NCBI GenBank assembly: GCA_020636315.1
Contig: JACJYA010000001.1
Span: 1-64,000, forward strand
Reading direction: 5' to 3'
DNA from: Lewinellaceae bacterium
GTDB taxonomy: Bacteria > Bacteroidota > Bacteroidia > Chitinophagales > Saprospiraceae
Length of the DNA: 64,000 bases
Below, in pieces: positions 1-9,427 of this stretch. Each line of letters opens with the position of its first letter. Positions within the stretch are counted from its first letter, which is position 1. Position numbers and translations under genes: made by a program. The notes beneath the pieces are model-generated. The model did not search any database, had not been told where the DNA came from, and worked only from the letters and a program-made list of their open reading frames with translations.

Positions 1-14
1 TAATCACGTTTATT

Positions 15-1544
15 ATGAAAATGCTCCATAAATTTAGTGCCCTGTCCCTGCTCCTCGTTTTGCTGCTTGCCGCCTGCAACAAAGAGAACCTGGACGAGAT
101 CAAACCTGAAGATCCGAACTACGAACCCACGGCCATCATCGTAAATAATCTGCTCACATCAGGACGCACTTCATCCACTTCAGAAGGAGTTGAGATGGCC
201 TGCCTGAGCATCAATTATCCCTTTGATATGGTCCTGGAATCCAATGAGGCCATTACCATTAATTCTCAATCAGACTTTCAGGCGGCGGTGGCCCCGAACA
301 CTTCGAATCCTGTGGTCGATTTTGCCTTTCCACTTACTGTAGTGGATGCCAAGGGGAATACCAAAATAGTCAACGACAACAACGCACTGGGCAGAGACTT
401 TGCCTCCTGTATCCCGGAAACCGGCTGGGCGGCATCCGCCAGCAATGGCGAGACTGTCCCTGCTTGTTTAGTGGGAGCGCCGTTCTGCTTCGAATATGTT
501 TACCCGGCCAACCTGGCGGACGAAGATGGCAACACGTACACTGCCGGGAATGAAGGGGAGTTTATCGACCTGTTCGCCACCATTCCTTCCTTATCTCTCC
601 AACTGCCGGCCTCCTTTTTGGATGAAGAGGGCAACACCATCGTTGTCAATGATTTCGATGCCTTTTTTAACCTGACTTTTGAATGTGAAGACATCACTCC
701 CCCGGTTACTGGTGAAGGCATAGAGATCCAGGGCTTTGGCTGCCTCGAGCTCGTTTATCCATTCAATGTCGTCGATTCTGATGGTACGGCCATCACGGTC
801 AATGACGAAGATGAATATGCCAACCTGATCCTCAACGGAGCCGAAGTAGAATTGCAATATCCATTTTCACTGACGAATGCCGAGGGAGATACCTTTGTAA
901 TTGAAGAAATCTTTGATGTCATCGAAGCCCTGGAAACCTGCGGTGTGATCATCGACATCAACACCGACACGCTTTCCTGTGGAGACACCCAGGCTCATGT
1001 ACTCTTGTTTTTTAATGGTTTGAATATTCTTACCCTGAACAATTATGAATACGACATCAATTTCCCAGTGTCCTTGATTGTGGAAGGCAATCAAGTCGTT
1101 GTAAACAATGAAGATGAATATTTGCCTGCTGTAGGGGGATCTCCTTTTAATGTGAAGCAGGCCGAAATCGTATATCCTGTAACCGTTACCCAATTTGGAC
1201 GACAAATCGTACTCAACAACGATGATGAAGTATGTCAATTCTACCAGACGCTTGACGAGCCTTGTGAAAATAAACCGGCCCACATTCAATTTTTCTACAA
1301 TGAAGGGCCTGGAACTCCAATCAACTGTGCATACTTTATTGAATACCCAGTGGAAATTGTTTTAAATGGCGCTACCATCCAGGTTCAATCCAGAGATGAT
1401 TATGTAACGGAACTGAACACGCCAGGTGCGTACGATGAAATAGAGCTGGTTTATCCAGTCAGTGCGATAAAATACAGCAGTGGCCAGCAGATCATATTTG
1501 GATCAGATGATGACATTTGTGAATTCCTGGATAATTGTCAATAA
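15..1544 (+). CDS. Repeat-rich secreted lipoprotein
   Basis: The 509-residue product starts with a clear lipoprotein signal (hydrophobic stretch, then LLAAC with the lipidated Cys at residue 21), so it should be anchored in the outer or inner membrane. The rest consists of about ten degenerate repeats of 35-70 residues. Each has a Tyr-Pro or Phe-Pro followed by a hydrophobic strand, a Gly turn, a second strand and an Asn/Asp-Asp-Glu motif (for example YPFNVVDSDG and later VNDEDEY), with Cys residues between units. The pattern suggests a chain of small beta modules. I do not recognise a named family; similar repeat lipoproteins are common and uncharacterised in Saprospirales. The ATG at 15 is the first in frame and places the signal peptide correctly. 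An inverted repeat follows 37 bases after the stop. Lipoprotein assignment is firm; function is unknown. Confidence 0.85.
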   Translation: MKMLHKFSALSLLLVLLLAACNKENLDEIKPEDPNYEPTAIIVNNLLTSGRTSSTSEGVEMACLSINYPFDMVLESNEAITINSQSDFQAAVAPNTSNPVVDFAFPLTVVDAKGNTKIVNDNNALGRDFASCIPETGWAASASNGETVPACLVGAPFCFEYVYPANLADEDGNTYTAGNEGEFIDLFATIPSLSLQLPASFLDEEGNTIVVNDFDAFFNLTFECEDITPPVTGEGIEIQGFGCLELVYPFNVVDSDGTAITVNDEDEYANLILNGAEVELQYPFSLTNAEGDTFVIEEIFDVIEALETCGVIIDINTDTLSCGDTQAHVLLFFNGLNILTLNNYEYDINFPVSLIVEGNQVVVNNEDEYLPAVGGSPFNVKQAEIVYPVTVTQFGRQIVLNNDDEVCQFYQTLDEPCENKPAHIQFFYNEGPGTPINCAYFIEYPVEIVLNGATIQVQSRDDYVTELNTPGAYDEIELVYPVSAIKYSSGQQIIFGSDDDICEFLDNCQ

Positions 1545-1851
1545 GGGCATCTTTGGAGGCCGGTATTGAAGATAAAAAGTGTCAAAACCTGCCTGCTCTC
1601 CGGGCTCGCTGGCAGGCAGGTTTTGATGAGACAAAGCCTGCCCCGCAAAATTGCGGGGGGCGTTTTCCTTCGGATATTCCACATAGAATTCGACGGCCAA
1701 ATTGGTATTGGCCTCCCCTTTTTTGTATTTGTCCAGGTGCTGAACGGTTAGCAGAATTTCCCGTCCTCCACAAAAGAAGGGAACAGGGCGCCTGCGAAGA
1801 AGGAACCCGGAAAGAAATCGATGTGTTGTAGTTAATCCTTACCTTGGCCCC
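1545..1851. other. Intergenic region with two hairpins, no gene
   Basis: Apart from the inverted repeats at 1582-1626 and 1641-1658, I see nothing coding here. Short open frames on both strands cross the hairpins and have no recognisable protein character. The promoter of the downstream hydrolase gene should lie in the last 100 bases, but no clear TAnnTTTG box stands out. Confidence 0.5.
1582..1626. terminator. Perfect 15-bp inverted repeat, likely terminator
   Basis: Arms at 1582-1596 and 1612-1626 are exact reverse complements (tcaaaacctgcctgc) around a 15-base loop. The A-rich start and T-rich end make a stem that could terminate transcription from either side. It lies just after the lipoprotein stop. 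A second small palindrome (ccccgcaa / ttgcgggg, 1641-1658) follows. Confidence 0.45.
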
Positions 1852-4579
1852 ATGAAACGCAACATCGAACAAATACGCATTCAGGAAGCCTACCAGCGGC
1901 AGGTTCCCTGGCTGCGGTGGGGGCCTTACCTCAGCGAGCGGCAGTGGGGCACCGTCCGGGAAGATTACAGCGATGACCAGGCCGCCTGGAAGTACTTCAC
2001 CCACGAGCAGGCCCGCTCGCGCGCCTACCGCTGGGGGGAGGACGGGCTGGCGGGCATCTGCGACCACCAGCAGCGCCTGTGCCTGGCCTTATCCCTCTGG
2101 AACGGGCAGGACCCCTTCCTCAAGGAGCGCCTTTTCGGGTTGACCAACCCCGAAGGCAACCATGGCGAAGACGTCAAGGAGTATTATTTCTACCTCGACA
2201 ATACGCCGACGCACTCCTACATGAAGTATTTGTACAAATATCCACAACAGGCTTTCCCCTACGATCAGTTGTTGTCAGCAAACCGGGAGCGCAGCCGGCA
2301 GGAGCCGGAGTTTGAGCTCCTCGATACGGGCATTTTTGACGATAACCGCTATTTCGACATCGTAGTCGAATACGCCAAGGCTTACCGACGATATCGCAAT
2401 GCGGATCTCCGTAACCAACCGGGGCCCGGAGGCGGCGCCCCTGCACGTGCTGCCGACGCTCTGGTACCGCAATACCTGGCGGTGGACGGAAGACGCCCCC
2501 ATCCCGCAGTTGCGCGCCGCCGGCTGGAAGGGAGGCCACGCCATCGAGGTGCGCCACCCGGAGCTGGAGCCCTATTACCTGTACACCAACGAGGCGGCGG
2601 CCTTGTTGTTTACGGAAAATGAAACCAATAAGCAGCTTTTGTTCAACGAACCCAATCCGGCCGCATATACGAAAGACGGGATCAACAACTACCTCGTGGA
2701 GGGGCAAAAAGAGAGCGTCAATCCACGGCAGCGGGGGACCAAAGCGGCGGCCCATTACGCGCTGGAGGTCGGCGCCGGAAGCGCCGAGGTGCTCCATCTG
2801 CGGTTCTGCAATATTGCTCCGCAGGCCCTGGGCCAGGCTTTCCTGCCGGACAAGGGCAATCCGCTGGGTAAAGGGTTCAAAGCGGTTTTTCAGGATCGCC
2901 GGCAGGAGGCCGATGCTTTTTACAACACCATCACCCCGGCTCAGCTCGATGCCGAAGATAAAATGATCATGCGGCAGGCGCTGGCAGGGATGCTGTGGAC
3001 CAAACAATACTATTACTACGACCTCGACCAGTGGCTGGAAGAACACGGCGCCAATCCGCTGAACATGCGGAAGCCGAAAAGGCGCGCAACGAACGATGGG
3101 TCCACATGCTCAATGCCGATATCATCTCGATGCCCGACAAGTGGAATATCCTGGTATGCCGCCTGGGATCTGGCTTTTCAGTACCATCAACCTGGCGATG
3201 GTGGACCTCGATTTCGCCAAGGAGCAGCTCAGCCTGATGCTCCGGGAGACCTACCTGCACCCAAATGTAAGCTGCTGTACCACGAGTGGAATTTCGACGA
3301 CGTCAACCCGCCGGTCCACGCCTGGGCGACCCTGTTCGTTTACGGCATCGAAAAGCAGCGCCGGGGAAGCGGCGACCTTCCTGGCTGAAGAACGCCTTCC
3401 AGAAGCTCACGCTCAACTTCACCTGGTGGGTCAACCGCAAAGACCCGCAGGATCGCAATATTTTCGAGGGGGCTTCCTGGGGCTGGATAACATCAGGGTG
3501 TTCGACCGCAGTGAAACGCTGCCCGGAGGCGCTAAGCTGGAGCAGGCGGACGGCACCGCCTGGATGGCCTGTATTGCCAGAATATGTTCGAAATGGCGCT
3601 GGAGCTGGCGCTCTACGACCCCGTTTACGAAGATATGGCGTTGAAGTTCTTCGAGCATTTCCTGTACATCGCTTCCGCCATGGACCGCATGGGGGAGCAT
3701 AAGGAAAACCTTTGGGACGAAGAAGACGGGTTTTTCTACGACCTGCTGCGGCCGCCGAATGGCGACCCCATGCGGCTCAAAGTACGGTCGATGGTCGGGT
3801 TGTTGCCGCTTTGCGCGACTACCGTGCTGGACAGCAGCATCATTCAGCGCTTTCCGTGGCTCGTCAAGCGGGCGGTGTTCCGTTTTGAAAAACACCCGGA
3901 GCTGCTCCAGCGCATTCACGACCCGCGGCGGGTGAGCGCCAACGGGCGGGTGATGTTTTCCATCCTCGATGAAGAGAAGTTGCGGCGGGTGCTGCACCGG
4001 TTGCTCGACGAGGGCGAATTTCTGAGCCCCTATGGCATTCGCGCCCTCTCGCGCCACTATGCCGAAGAACCGTATGAGTTTTTTATGGATGGTGAAAAAT
4101 ACGTGGTGGAATACCTCCCTGCCGAATCGGACTCCCCGATGTTCGGCGGGAACTCCAACTGGCGGGGGCCCGTCTGGTTTCCGGTCAACACGCTGCTGCT
4201 CCGGGCCCTCCTCCAGTTCTACACCTACTACGGCAACGGCTTTCAGGTGGAATGCCCGACGGGCTCCGGCCGGATGATGAACCTCTACGAGGTCAGCCAG
4301 GAGATCGCCACCCGCCTGATCCGCCTGTTCCGCCGCGATGCGGCAGGCAAGCGGCCGATCCACGGCAGCCAGGAAAAATTCAATCGCGACCCCCACTGGC
4401 GGGAGCACCTCCTCTTCTATGAGTATTTCAACGGCGACAACGGCGCGGGCCTCGGCGCCAGCCATCAAACCGGCTGGACGGGGCTGGTGGCTTTTCTCAT
4501 CCAACTCTTCGGCTCGGTGACGGCGGAAAGGATGCTGAAGGAAGGATTCCGGCCGGCAACCGTGTATCGGGAGGAATAG
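1852..4579 (+). pseudogene. GH63/MGH1-type glycoside hydrolase, multiply frameshifted
   Basis: Joined across frames, the region encodes one long glucosidase/mannosylglycerate-hydrolase-like protein of roughly 900 residues, of the GH63-related (alpha/alpha)6-barrel type. The N-terminal part reads in frame from 1852 to about 2382 and continues in another frame from about 2384. Between about 3060 and 3585 the frame changes repeatedly. Recognisable pieces there are NERWVHMLNADIISMPDKW, then WYAAWDLAF, then NLAMVDLDFAKEQL, then YHEWNFDDVNPPVHAWA, then LNFTWWVNRKD. The C-terminal third (3584-4579) is clean and carries the conserved YLPAESDSPMFGG and NWRGPVWFPVN block. At least eight one-base shifts are needed. 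Around 3145-3160 they look like a lost G and a lost C in short G/C runs. The gene is either decayed or, more likely, damaged by consensus errors. The family is well supported; substrate is unknown. Confidence 0.75.
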
Positions 4580-4756
4580 GTAGCACAGAGGGGGCTTTTC
4601 GCCGGTTGAACCGGATCGTTTTCCCGATCAGGTATTGGCATTACCCAATCGCCCTTCCCGGAACCTAAATATGACAAAAATCATTGTCCCTTACTTTTTT
4701 TATCCGGTAACTTAAAAGTTCCAGGGCAGCAAACGTTCATCCTGAAAGGAAGGCCG

Positions 4757-6484
4757 ATGAAAACAACGGGTAAAAAAAGCCATTCTCCCCTGCGCCATTC
4801 AAAGCCATTTTTTGGTGCGCACCAAAAGGAGGATTTTTTTTCTGAATCAATTTCGGAGAACCAGCCATTTTTCAATCCTACCTTCGTTCAACCGAAACTG
4901 AAAGTTGAAAAACCGGAAGGGGAGCACTTGCAACTGGCCGGCAATCCGGGAGCCGGCAGCCATTTAAGTGTCAGAGAATATCTCGAAAAAGTAATCAGTG
5001 GATGGGAAGAGATCGGAAGAAATATTCTATACATTAAAATTGACGCCGGCTGGCTCAACAAATACCTGGCCAGCTGGATGCGGATGGCAACCAACGGATT
5101 GCGGTTGATCGATAACCAGCTCCTGGGAGATGGCCAACTGAAGGAGCGATGGAAAAGGGTTTACACCAACAATGTCAACACGTTGATAACGAAGGCCGGC
5201 AGAGACATGGGGCAAACCCAGCAACAGTTGTATGCCAGGTATAATCGTCAAATCGCGTGGTGGGCGCGCAGCAGCTTACAGACGAGGGAGAATATCGTTT
5301 TTATTTTGGGAGCCGGAGGCAAGTTCTACCGGTCGGCTATTCAATATTACCGGTTTACCGGGGAGAGAACCGTTCCGAATTTGCGCACCCTGGAAGCAGT
5401 ACGGGATTATCTTGAAAACAACCCGCCCGGGAATGGCCTTCCCTGGGGCGAAGTAAGTATCGTAGCCCACGCGAACCTTTGGGGGGAACTCCCCGGTGTT
5501 CCGGTGGAAACAGGCGACCAGGATTCAGTCAGCCCCCGTACGCTCAGAAACGCTATCCAAAACCACAACTTCAATGCTTTAGATGACGACGTAGTCGATA
5601 GCGCAACCAAGATCATTATTCGTGGCTGTGCGATAGGCCGGAACCAGGCCATGCTGGAGCTGTTGCGCACCGCCTTTGGAGGGAATGACGCCGAAAAGCC
5701 CCATATTTATGCCCCGATCCACCTGCAGGAGTATCAATATTCGATACGTTCGGTAAGGCGGGGCCGCAGAAGGCGAAGAGTACGCCGGTTACAGGCACAA
5801 CAATTCTTTTCCGAATTCTGGTTCGTCGGCATTCCGTTCAACCCCTGGAGAATTTTAAAAAAAGGTAAGGTCCGGTTGAATAACCGGGAATACGGCCGGC
5901 AGAGCCGGAGGTTTAGTGCCAAATATCCAAATGTACCGCTCAACTGGCGAAAAATGCTGCGCCGCCCACACAGCCGAAAGGCTTTGGGAAAAAGATTGCA
6001 ATACAAGTTCAGGAACCTTTTGGCCCCGGCCAATAACAGCCAACTAACCAAATTGGTGCGTAAAACCCACAAGCACCTGGGCAGCAAACGCTGGAAAGCC
6101 ATTCGCGAAACGGCCCGGCAAGTGAGCCCCACGGGCCTGGTCACCATCACTTTCAGCTATCGGAAAAAAGGCCGCACCCTTACCGGGGGCACCACACCCC
6201 AGTTGAGGCCGCGCCTGGCGGGCCAGGGAGCAATGCGGGCCTGTGCAGCCAGGCTGCCTAAACTCAGAGCTCTTTTCCCCATTGAAGAGAACCTCCAGCT
6301 CAACCAGGATGATTTTCTCTGGCGCTATAGCAGCAATGGAACACTTGCAGGCGGCAGGGTGCTGGTCAGAGTCGAAAGGGAGCTGAGGGAACCCATTCCC
6401 GGCCGGCGGCGCAGAACCCGGCGGGTAAGGCCAGACATCAGCGACCCTGCTCAGTTTGGCCGGGCGGCGCCGGCTGATTACTGA
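4757..6484 (+). CDS. DUF4157-type leader protein with possible caspase-fold domain
   Basis: The first 60 or so residues (KPFFG, DFFSE, then QPFFNPTFVQPKLKV) closely resemble the leader of DUF4157 proteins, which in Bacteroidota and other phyla are often linked to extracellular contractile injection systems. The DUF4157 metallopeptidase (HExxH) that normally follows is absent. Instead, residues 175-325 have a strand-His-Gly pattern, SIVAHANLWG (His238), and a later strand-Cys-Gly pattern, IIIRGCAIGRN (Cys291). That is the layout of a caspase/CHAT/DUF4347-like His-Cys dyad. Residues 330-575 are very Arg-rich and unrecognised. A purine-rich site (gaaaggaagg) precedes the ATG. There is no signal peptide, so the product is cytoplasmic or loaded by another route. 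The leader resemblance is seen directly; protease activity and injection-system delivery are inference. Confidence 0.6.
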   Translation: MKTTGKKSHSPLRHSKPFFGAHQKEDFFSESISENQPFFNPTFVQPKLKVEKPEGEHLQLAGNPGAGSHLSVREYLEKVISGWEEIGRNILYIKIDAGWLNKYLASWMRMATNGLRLIDNQLLGDGQLKERWKRVYTNNVNTLITKAGRDMGQTQQQLYARYNRQIAWWARSSLQTRENIVFILGAGGKFYRSAIQYYRFTGERTVPNLRTLEAVRDYLENNPPGNGLPWGEVSIVAHANLWGELPGVPVETGDQDSVSPRTLRNAIQNHNFNALDDDVVDSATKIIIRGCAIGRNQAMLELLRTAFGGNDAEKPHIYAPIHLQEYQYSIRSVRRGRRRRRVRRLQAQQFFSEFWFVGIPFNPWRILKKGKVRLNNREYGRQSRRFSAKYPNVPLNWRKMLRRPHSRKALGKRLQYKFRNLLAPANNSQLTKLVRKTHKHLGSKRWKAIRETARQVSPTGLVTITFSYRKKGRTLTGGTTPQLRPRLAGQGAMRACAARLPKLRALFPIEENLQLNQDDFLWRYSSNGTLAGGRVLVRVERELREPIPGRRRRTRRVRPDISDPAQFGRAAPADY

Positions 6485-6912
6485 AACCGGCCAACTCTTG
6501 TGACTCATATTTCTAAAAAAAACTCAACTATTCAGCATCATCGAAGCAGACGGCAGAAAATGCCCTGTTTTGCCACAGCCCTGAAGGGTGACAGCGCATT
6601 TTCTGCCTTTGCTCCCTTTGCACCGTCGCCGGAGCAGCTTTGGCGCATAGGCGACAGGGCCGGGGCAAACAAAGGTAGAAAATGTGCTTTCCCGTTGATG
6701 CTGAATAGTTACAACTGAGGTAAAAAATGTTGCCGCTTTTTACTTTGCCGAAAATAATACGCGGGACGCGGAAAGCGGTGTCCTCAGGGAAGAGGACAAA
6801 ATGCTTACAAAAATATAACGTTAGAATTTTCCCTCCATGGGCAAAAAATAATATTTTATTTCTGTTCCAGGAAAAAGCATTTATTGACGTTGCTCTTTTA
6901 ATAGAAAATGAA
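6485..6912. other. Intergenic region dominated by a hairpin repeat
   Basis: The first 225 bases are taken up by the composite hairpin element. The rest (about 6711-6912) is AT-rich and in frame with the downstream lipoprotein, but its translation shows no protein character and lies before the signal peptide, so I treat it as the untranslated leader and promoter region. Confidence 0.45.
6526..6710. repeat. Composite hairpin repeat with 15-bp terminal inverted repeats
   Basis: The outer arms (6526-6540 and 6696-6710) are exact reverse complements, aactattcagcatca. Inside are two more hairpins. One has perfect 12-bp arms at 6552-6563 and 6596-6607. The other has arms of about 15 bp, roughly 6597-6611 and 6672-6686. 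Loop motifs (gccctgaaggg, and a tcgc-agctt-ggcgc core) recur in the elements near 58.5 kb and 60.3 kb, while the arms differ. No open frame here looks real. Confidence 0.6.
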
Positions 6913-7485
6913 ATGAAGAAGGCATTACTTTTCTTGATGGCTGTTCTTTTCCTGGCAGCGATTGGCTGTAAAAAAGGAGATGATGGAGCCTTTGTACCGC
7001 AGGAACCTGTCGATACTATCCCTACTATAGACTGTAATCAAGACTTTTTAAGTGTAGTAGGTTTTCCTTTAACATTTTTTGTTATTGAAGATTCTACTCA
7101 ACATTCAATTTTTGCTGGCCTAGCTGGTCGCTGGATAGAGTTGGTCCGTGAAGATGGAGATATAGTTGTTTCTAATTCAAATGGGGGATTTGATATTGAC
7201 GGCTCAGATGGAAAAATAAAAATTTATCTTTTTGGCAGGCCGGGTTTCCCATTGTACCATGACAGCCTCATTCATCATACCTATACATTTGAATATCATA
7301 AACGTTGGCATGGATATTACGAAGATACGCTTTCCACATCCTACTATTTAAAACATGGAGAATGTCCTTATTCTTACTTGACACATCTATCCGTCAGCTT
7401 CAACGACAGCCTGTATTACGAACGAACGGACACTAACGGTTTTTTCACTTTCCCTGAAGATTTTCGCTTTTTGAGAACTTATTGA
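6913..7485 (+). CDS. Small lipoprotein of unknown function
   Basis: A 190-residue product beginning MKKALLFLMAVLFLAAIGC, a textbook lipoprotein signal with Cys19. The frame is open further upstream to 6727, but only the ATG at 6913 puts the signal peptide at the N-terminus, so I chose it. The mature part is rich in aromatic residues, Asp and Ser, has predicted beta character and shows no motif I recognise. Base use is more AT-rich than in the neighbours. The gene stands alone between the hairpin repeat and an oppositely oriented orphan frame. Confidence 0.75.
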   Translation: MKKALLFLMAVLFLAAIGCKKGDDGAFVPQEPVDTIPTIDCNQDFLSVVGFPLTFFVIEDSTQHSIFAGLAGRWIELVREDGDIVVSNSNGGFDIDGSDGKIKIYLFGRPGFPLYHDSLIHHTYTFEYHKRWHGYYEDTLSTSYYLKHGECPYSYLTHLSVSFNDSLYYERTDTNGFFTFPEDFRFLRTY

Positions 7486-7506
7486 AAAGGGAAGGCATTC
7501 CCCCGT

Positions 7507-8025
7507 TCAATCGTTCTGGGGCTCGATTACAGTCTCCGCAGTAAAAGGAACGCCAGTCTCTGCACGAGGGTGGGTTCCCTTTATCCTGGCTAAATGATGG
7601 GGAGGCCCCTGGCTCCGGGCAAGAACAAGGCCGCCACGTGATTTGTCGATAAACTCTTGATACGCCGAGAAGATGTACAGTATATTCTTCTCTCCTGCCG
7701 GCGTTTCATCTCGTTCGAATATGTCATCATCTGAGTTCTCAGGGGTATCGGAATTACCGAACTCGAACCCAGGTTCATCAGTACCGCTGAAGGCCGGGCC
7801 GTTCCTTACAACATCAATATCATCCTCTTGATCGGTAAACTCGTGTTCAAACTGTTTCTTCCCATCCATTGTCGCACCGCTAAAGCCCTTTTGCCGGAAT
7901 GCGACATCTTCCGGGTTGTAGCCGTCGTCATCTTTGAACTTAGCCTCGTACTCGAGCAAAAACGACGTGTGGCTGGCGGGGTCCATTCCAAATTTATTGG
8001 GGTTGGAGGACCACCTGACAGACAT
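7507..8025 (-). CDS. Orphan hypothetical protein, possibly a 3' fragment
   Basis: From the ATG at 8025 the product has 172 residues, acidic in the middle (long Asp/Glu-rich stretch) and with no recognised domain. The reading frame stays open upstream to about 8195, just after the stop of the permease gene. Its translation there looks protein-like (segments such as SESQIQRQRKPGKD and NTLANTVQRKG) but has no start codon. This suggests that the 5' part of a longer gene was lost. The IQRQ/VQRK-type motifs are common in the linkers of DUF4157 proteins, and a DUF4157-leader protein lies 1 kb away, but that link is weak. No signal peptide is visible. Confidence 0.45.
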   Translation of the reverse strand: MSVRWSSNPNKFGMDPASHTSFLLEYEAKFKDDDGYNPEDVAFRQKGFSGATMDGKKQFEHEFTDQEDDIDVVRNGPAFSGTDEPGFEFGNSDTPENSDDDIFERDETPAGEKNILYIFSAYQEFIDKSRGGLVLARSQGPPHHLARIKGTHPRAETGVPFTAETVIEPQND

Positions 8026-8203
8026 TTCCTCAACAGCTCCCTTGCGTTGTACAGTGTTGGCCAGGGTATTGCCGGTAATTTTGACTTCCCGGGCAGGGCC
8101 CGCACCCTGTGAATGATCTTTTCCGGGTTTTCTCTGTCGTTGTATTTGGGATTCTGATGAGACTGGATCTGTCGATTGACTTTTATTATCCGCAGCTCCT
8201 CAG

Positions 8204-9415
8204 TTAAATCTTCCTGATGGCCTCCACCGGCCTTAATTTCACCGCTTTATATGCCGGGAATACAGCCGCGGCCAGTGTAATGAAAACTACTTCCAGGGCA
8301 ATTTGCACGTAATAATGGGCATCCAATACCGGATAAACGAGGTTGCCGTACCCGAAGGTGGAAAGGCCCTCCGCGTAAAAGGAGAGGTTAATGCCCGTTC
8401 TGCCCAGCAGGGTTACGGTCAGGTAGCCAAGCAATATGCCGGCAGGGCTGCCCGCCAGGCTAAGGCAGAAGGTTTCCAGCATGACCATCCAGAACACCTT
8501 AACTTTATTCATGCCGACGGCCATCAGCAGGCCGATTTCCCGGACTCGCTCCAGTACTGCCATCAGCATGATATTGGCCAGCCCGAAGGCAAGGGTCAGC
8601 AGGACGATAACGAGTATGATGTTCATCATCTGCTGGAAGGCATCGGTCATGAATTGTATCTCCGGCATCAGTTCCTTCCAGCTTTCAAACCGCAGGCCGG
8701 GATAGGCCTGACGGTACTTCGCCAGCAGGGCATCCAACTGATCGTTCTGCTTCAGGATCACGGCAATTTCGTGAAACCCGTCCCCTATCCCCAGGAGTTG
8801 CTGCAGGCCGGTTCCTTTCACGAATACATTGCTGTCGTCGTAAATGCTGTTGTTGGTCTCGAACAGGCCGGTTACCCGGAAAGCGCCCGAAACGATATTG
8901 TGGCCGGCATCCTGCATGGTGATGACCACTTTGGAGTGAAGTTTGACGTTGAGCTTCCTGGCCAGCCGGCGGCTGATGATAACCGGATTTCGGTTTTCTT
9001 CAAAATAGCTGCCTTCCACCAGTTTTTCTTTCAGGTGGGTAACGGCGGCTTCCTGAGCCGGGTCTATGCCGTTGATGCGCACGCTGTTGTTCGTCTTCGC
9101 AGAGCCGATCATACCCATCGTAACCACCCTCCAGGTGACGGCATCCACCGGTTGCTCCTTCCGGAGTTGATCCAACACTTTGTCTCCCCCGGGAATAACC
9201 AGCCTGGGGGAGTAATTTTCCTTGAAACGGGGGGCGTGAACCTGAAAATGCGAGACCTCATTGTTGATGGCCTCCCGGACGCGCTGTTCGTTCATTCCCC
9301 ACGAAAAGGCGAGGAGGAAAATGGCCGCCCACAAGCCAATGGCGATGGCCAGTATGATGACCAGGCTGCGGGTAGGGTTGCGCCAGATGTTTCGCCAGGC
9401 TATTTTAAAAAGCAT
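8204..9415 (-). CDS. FtsX/MacB-type ABC permease (LolC/E-like)
   Basis: A 403-residue integral membrane protein with the LolC/LolE/MacB layout. It has an N-terminal MLFKIAWRNIWRNPTRS motif and first helix, a large periplasmic domain at about residues 45-260, then three C-terminal helices forming the FtsX domain. Such permeases work with a cytoplasmic MacB/LolD-type ATPase to move lipoproteins or other substrates out of the inner membrane, or to transmit force to the envelope. It is the downstream partner of the similar permease ending 13 bases away, and the two probably form a heterodimer. No ATPase gene is next to them, which is unusual for this pair type. Confidence 0.85.
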   Translation of the reverse strand: MLFKIAWRNIWRNPTRSLVIILAIAIGLWAAIFLLAFSWGMNEQRVREAINNEVSHFQVHAPRFKENYSPRLVIPGGDKVLDQLRKEQPVDAVTWRVVTMGMIGSAKTNNSVRINGIDPAQEAAVTHLKEKLVEGSYFEENRNPVIISRRLARKLNVKLHSKVVITMQDAGHNIVSGAFRVTGLFETNNSIYDDSNVFVKGTGLQQLLGIGDGFHEIAVILKQNDQLDALLAKYRQAYPGLRFESWKELMPEIQFMTDAFQQMMNIILVIVLLTLAFGLANIMLMAVLERVREIGLLMAVGMNKVKVFWMVMLETFCLSLAGSPAGILLGYLTVTLLGRTGINLSFYAEGLSTFGYGNLVYPVLDAHYYVQIALEVVFITLAAAVFPAYKAVKLRPVEAIRKI

Positions 9416-9427
9416 GATCCTGTTTTT

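Noticed and set aside
4757..6484. DUF4157 metallopeptidase
   Set aside because: The leader matches, but no HExxH zinc motif is present anywhere in the protein.
6500..6718. Small open frame inside the hairpin element
   Set aside because: It is read through inverted repeats and has no protein character.
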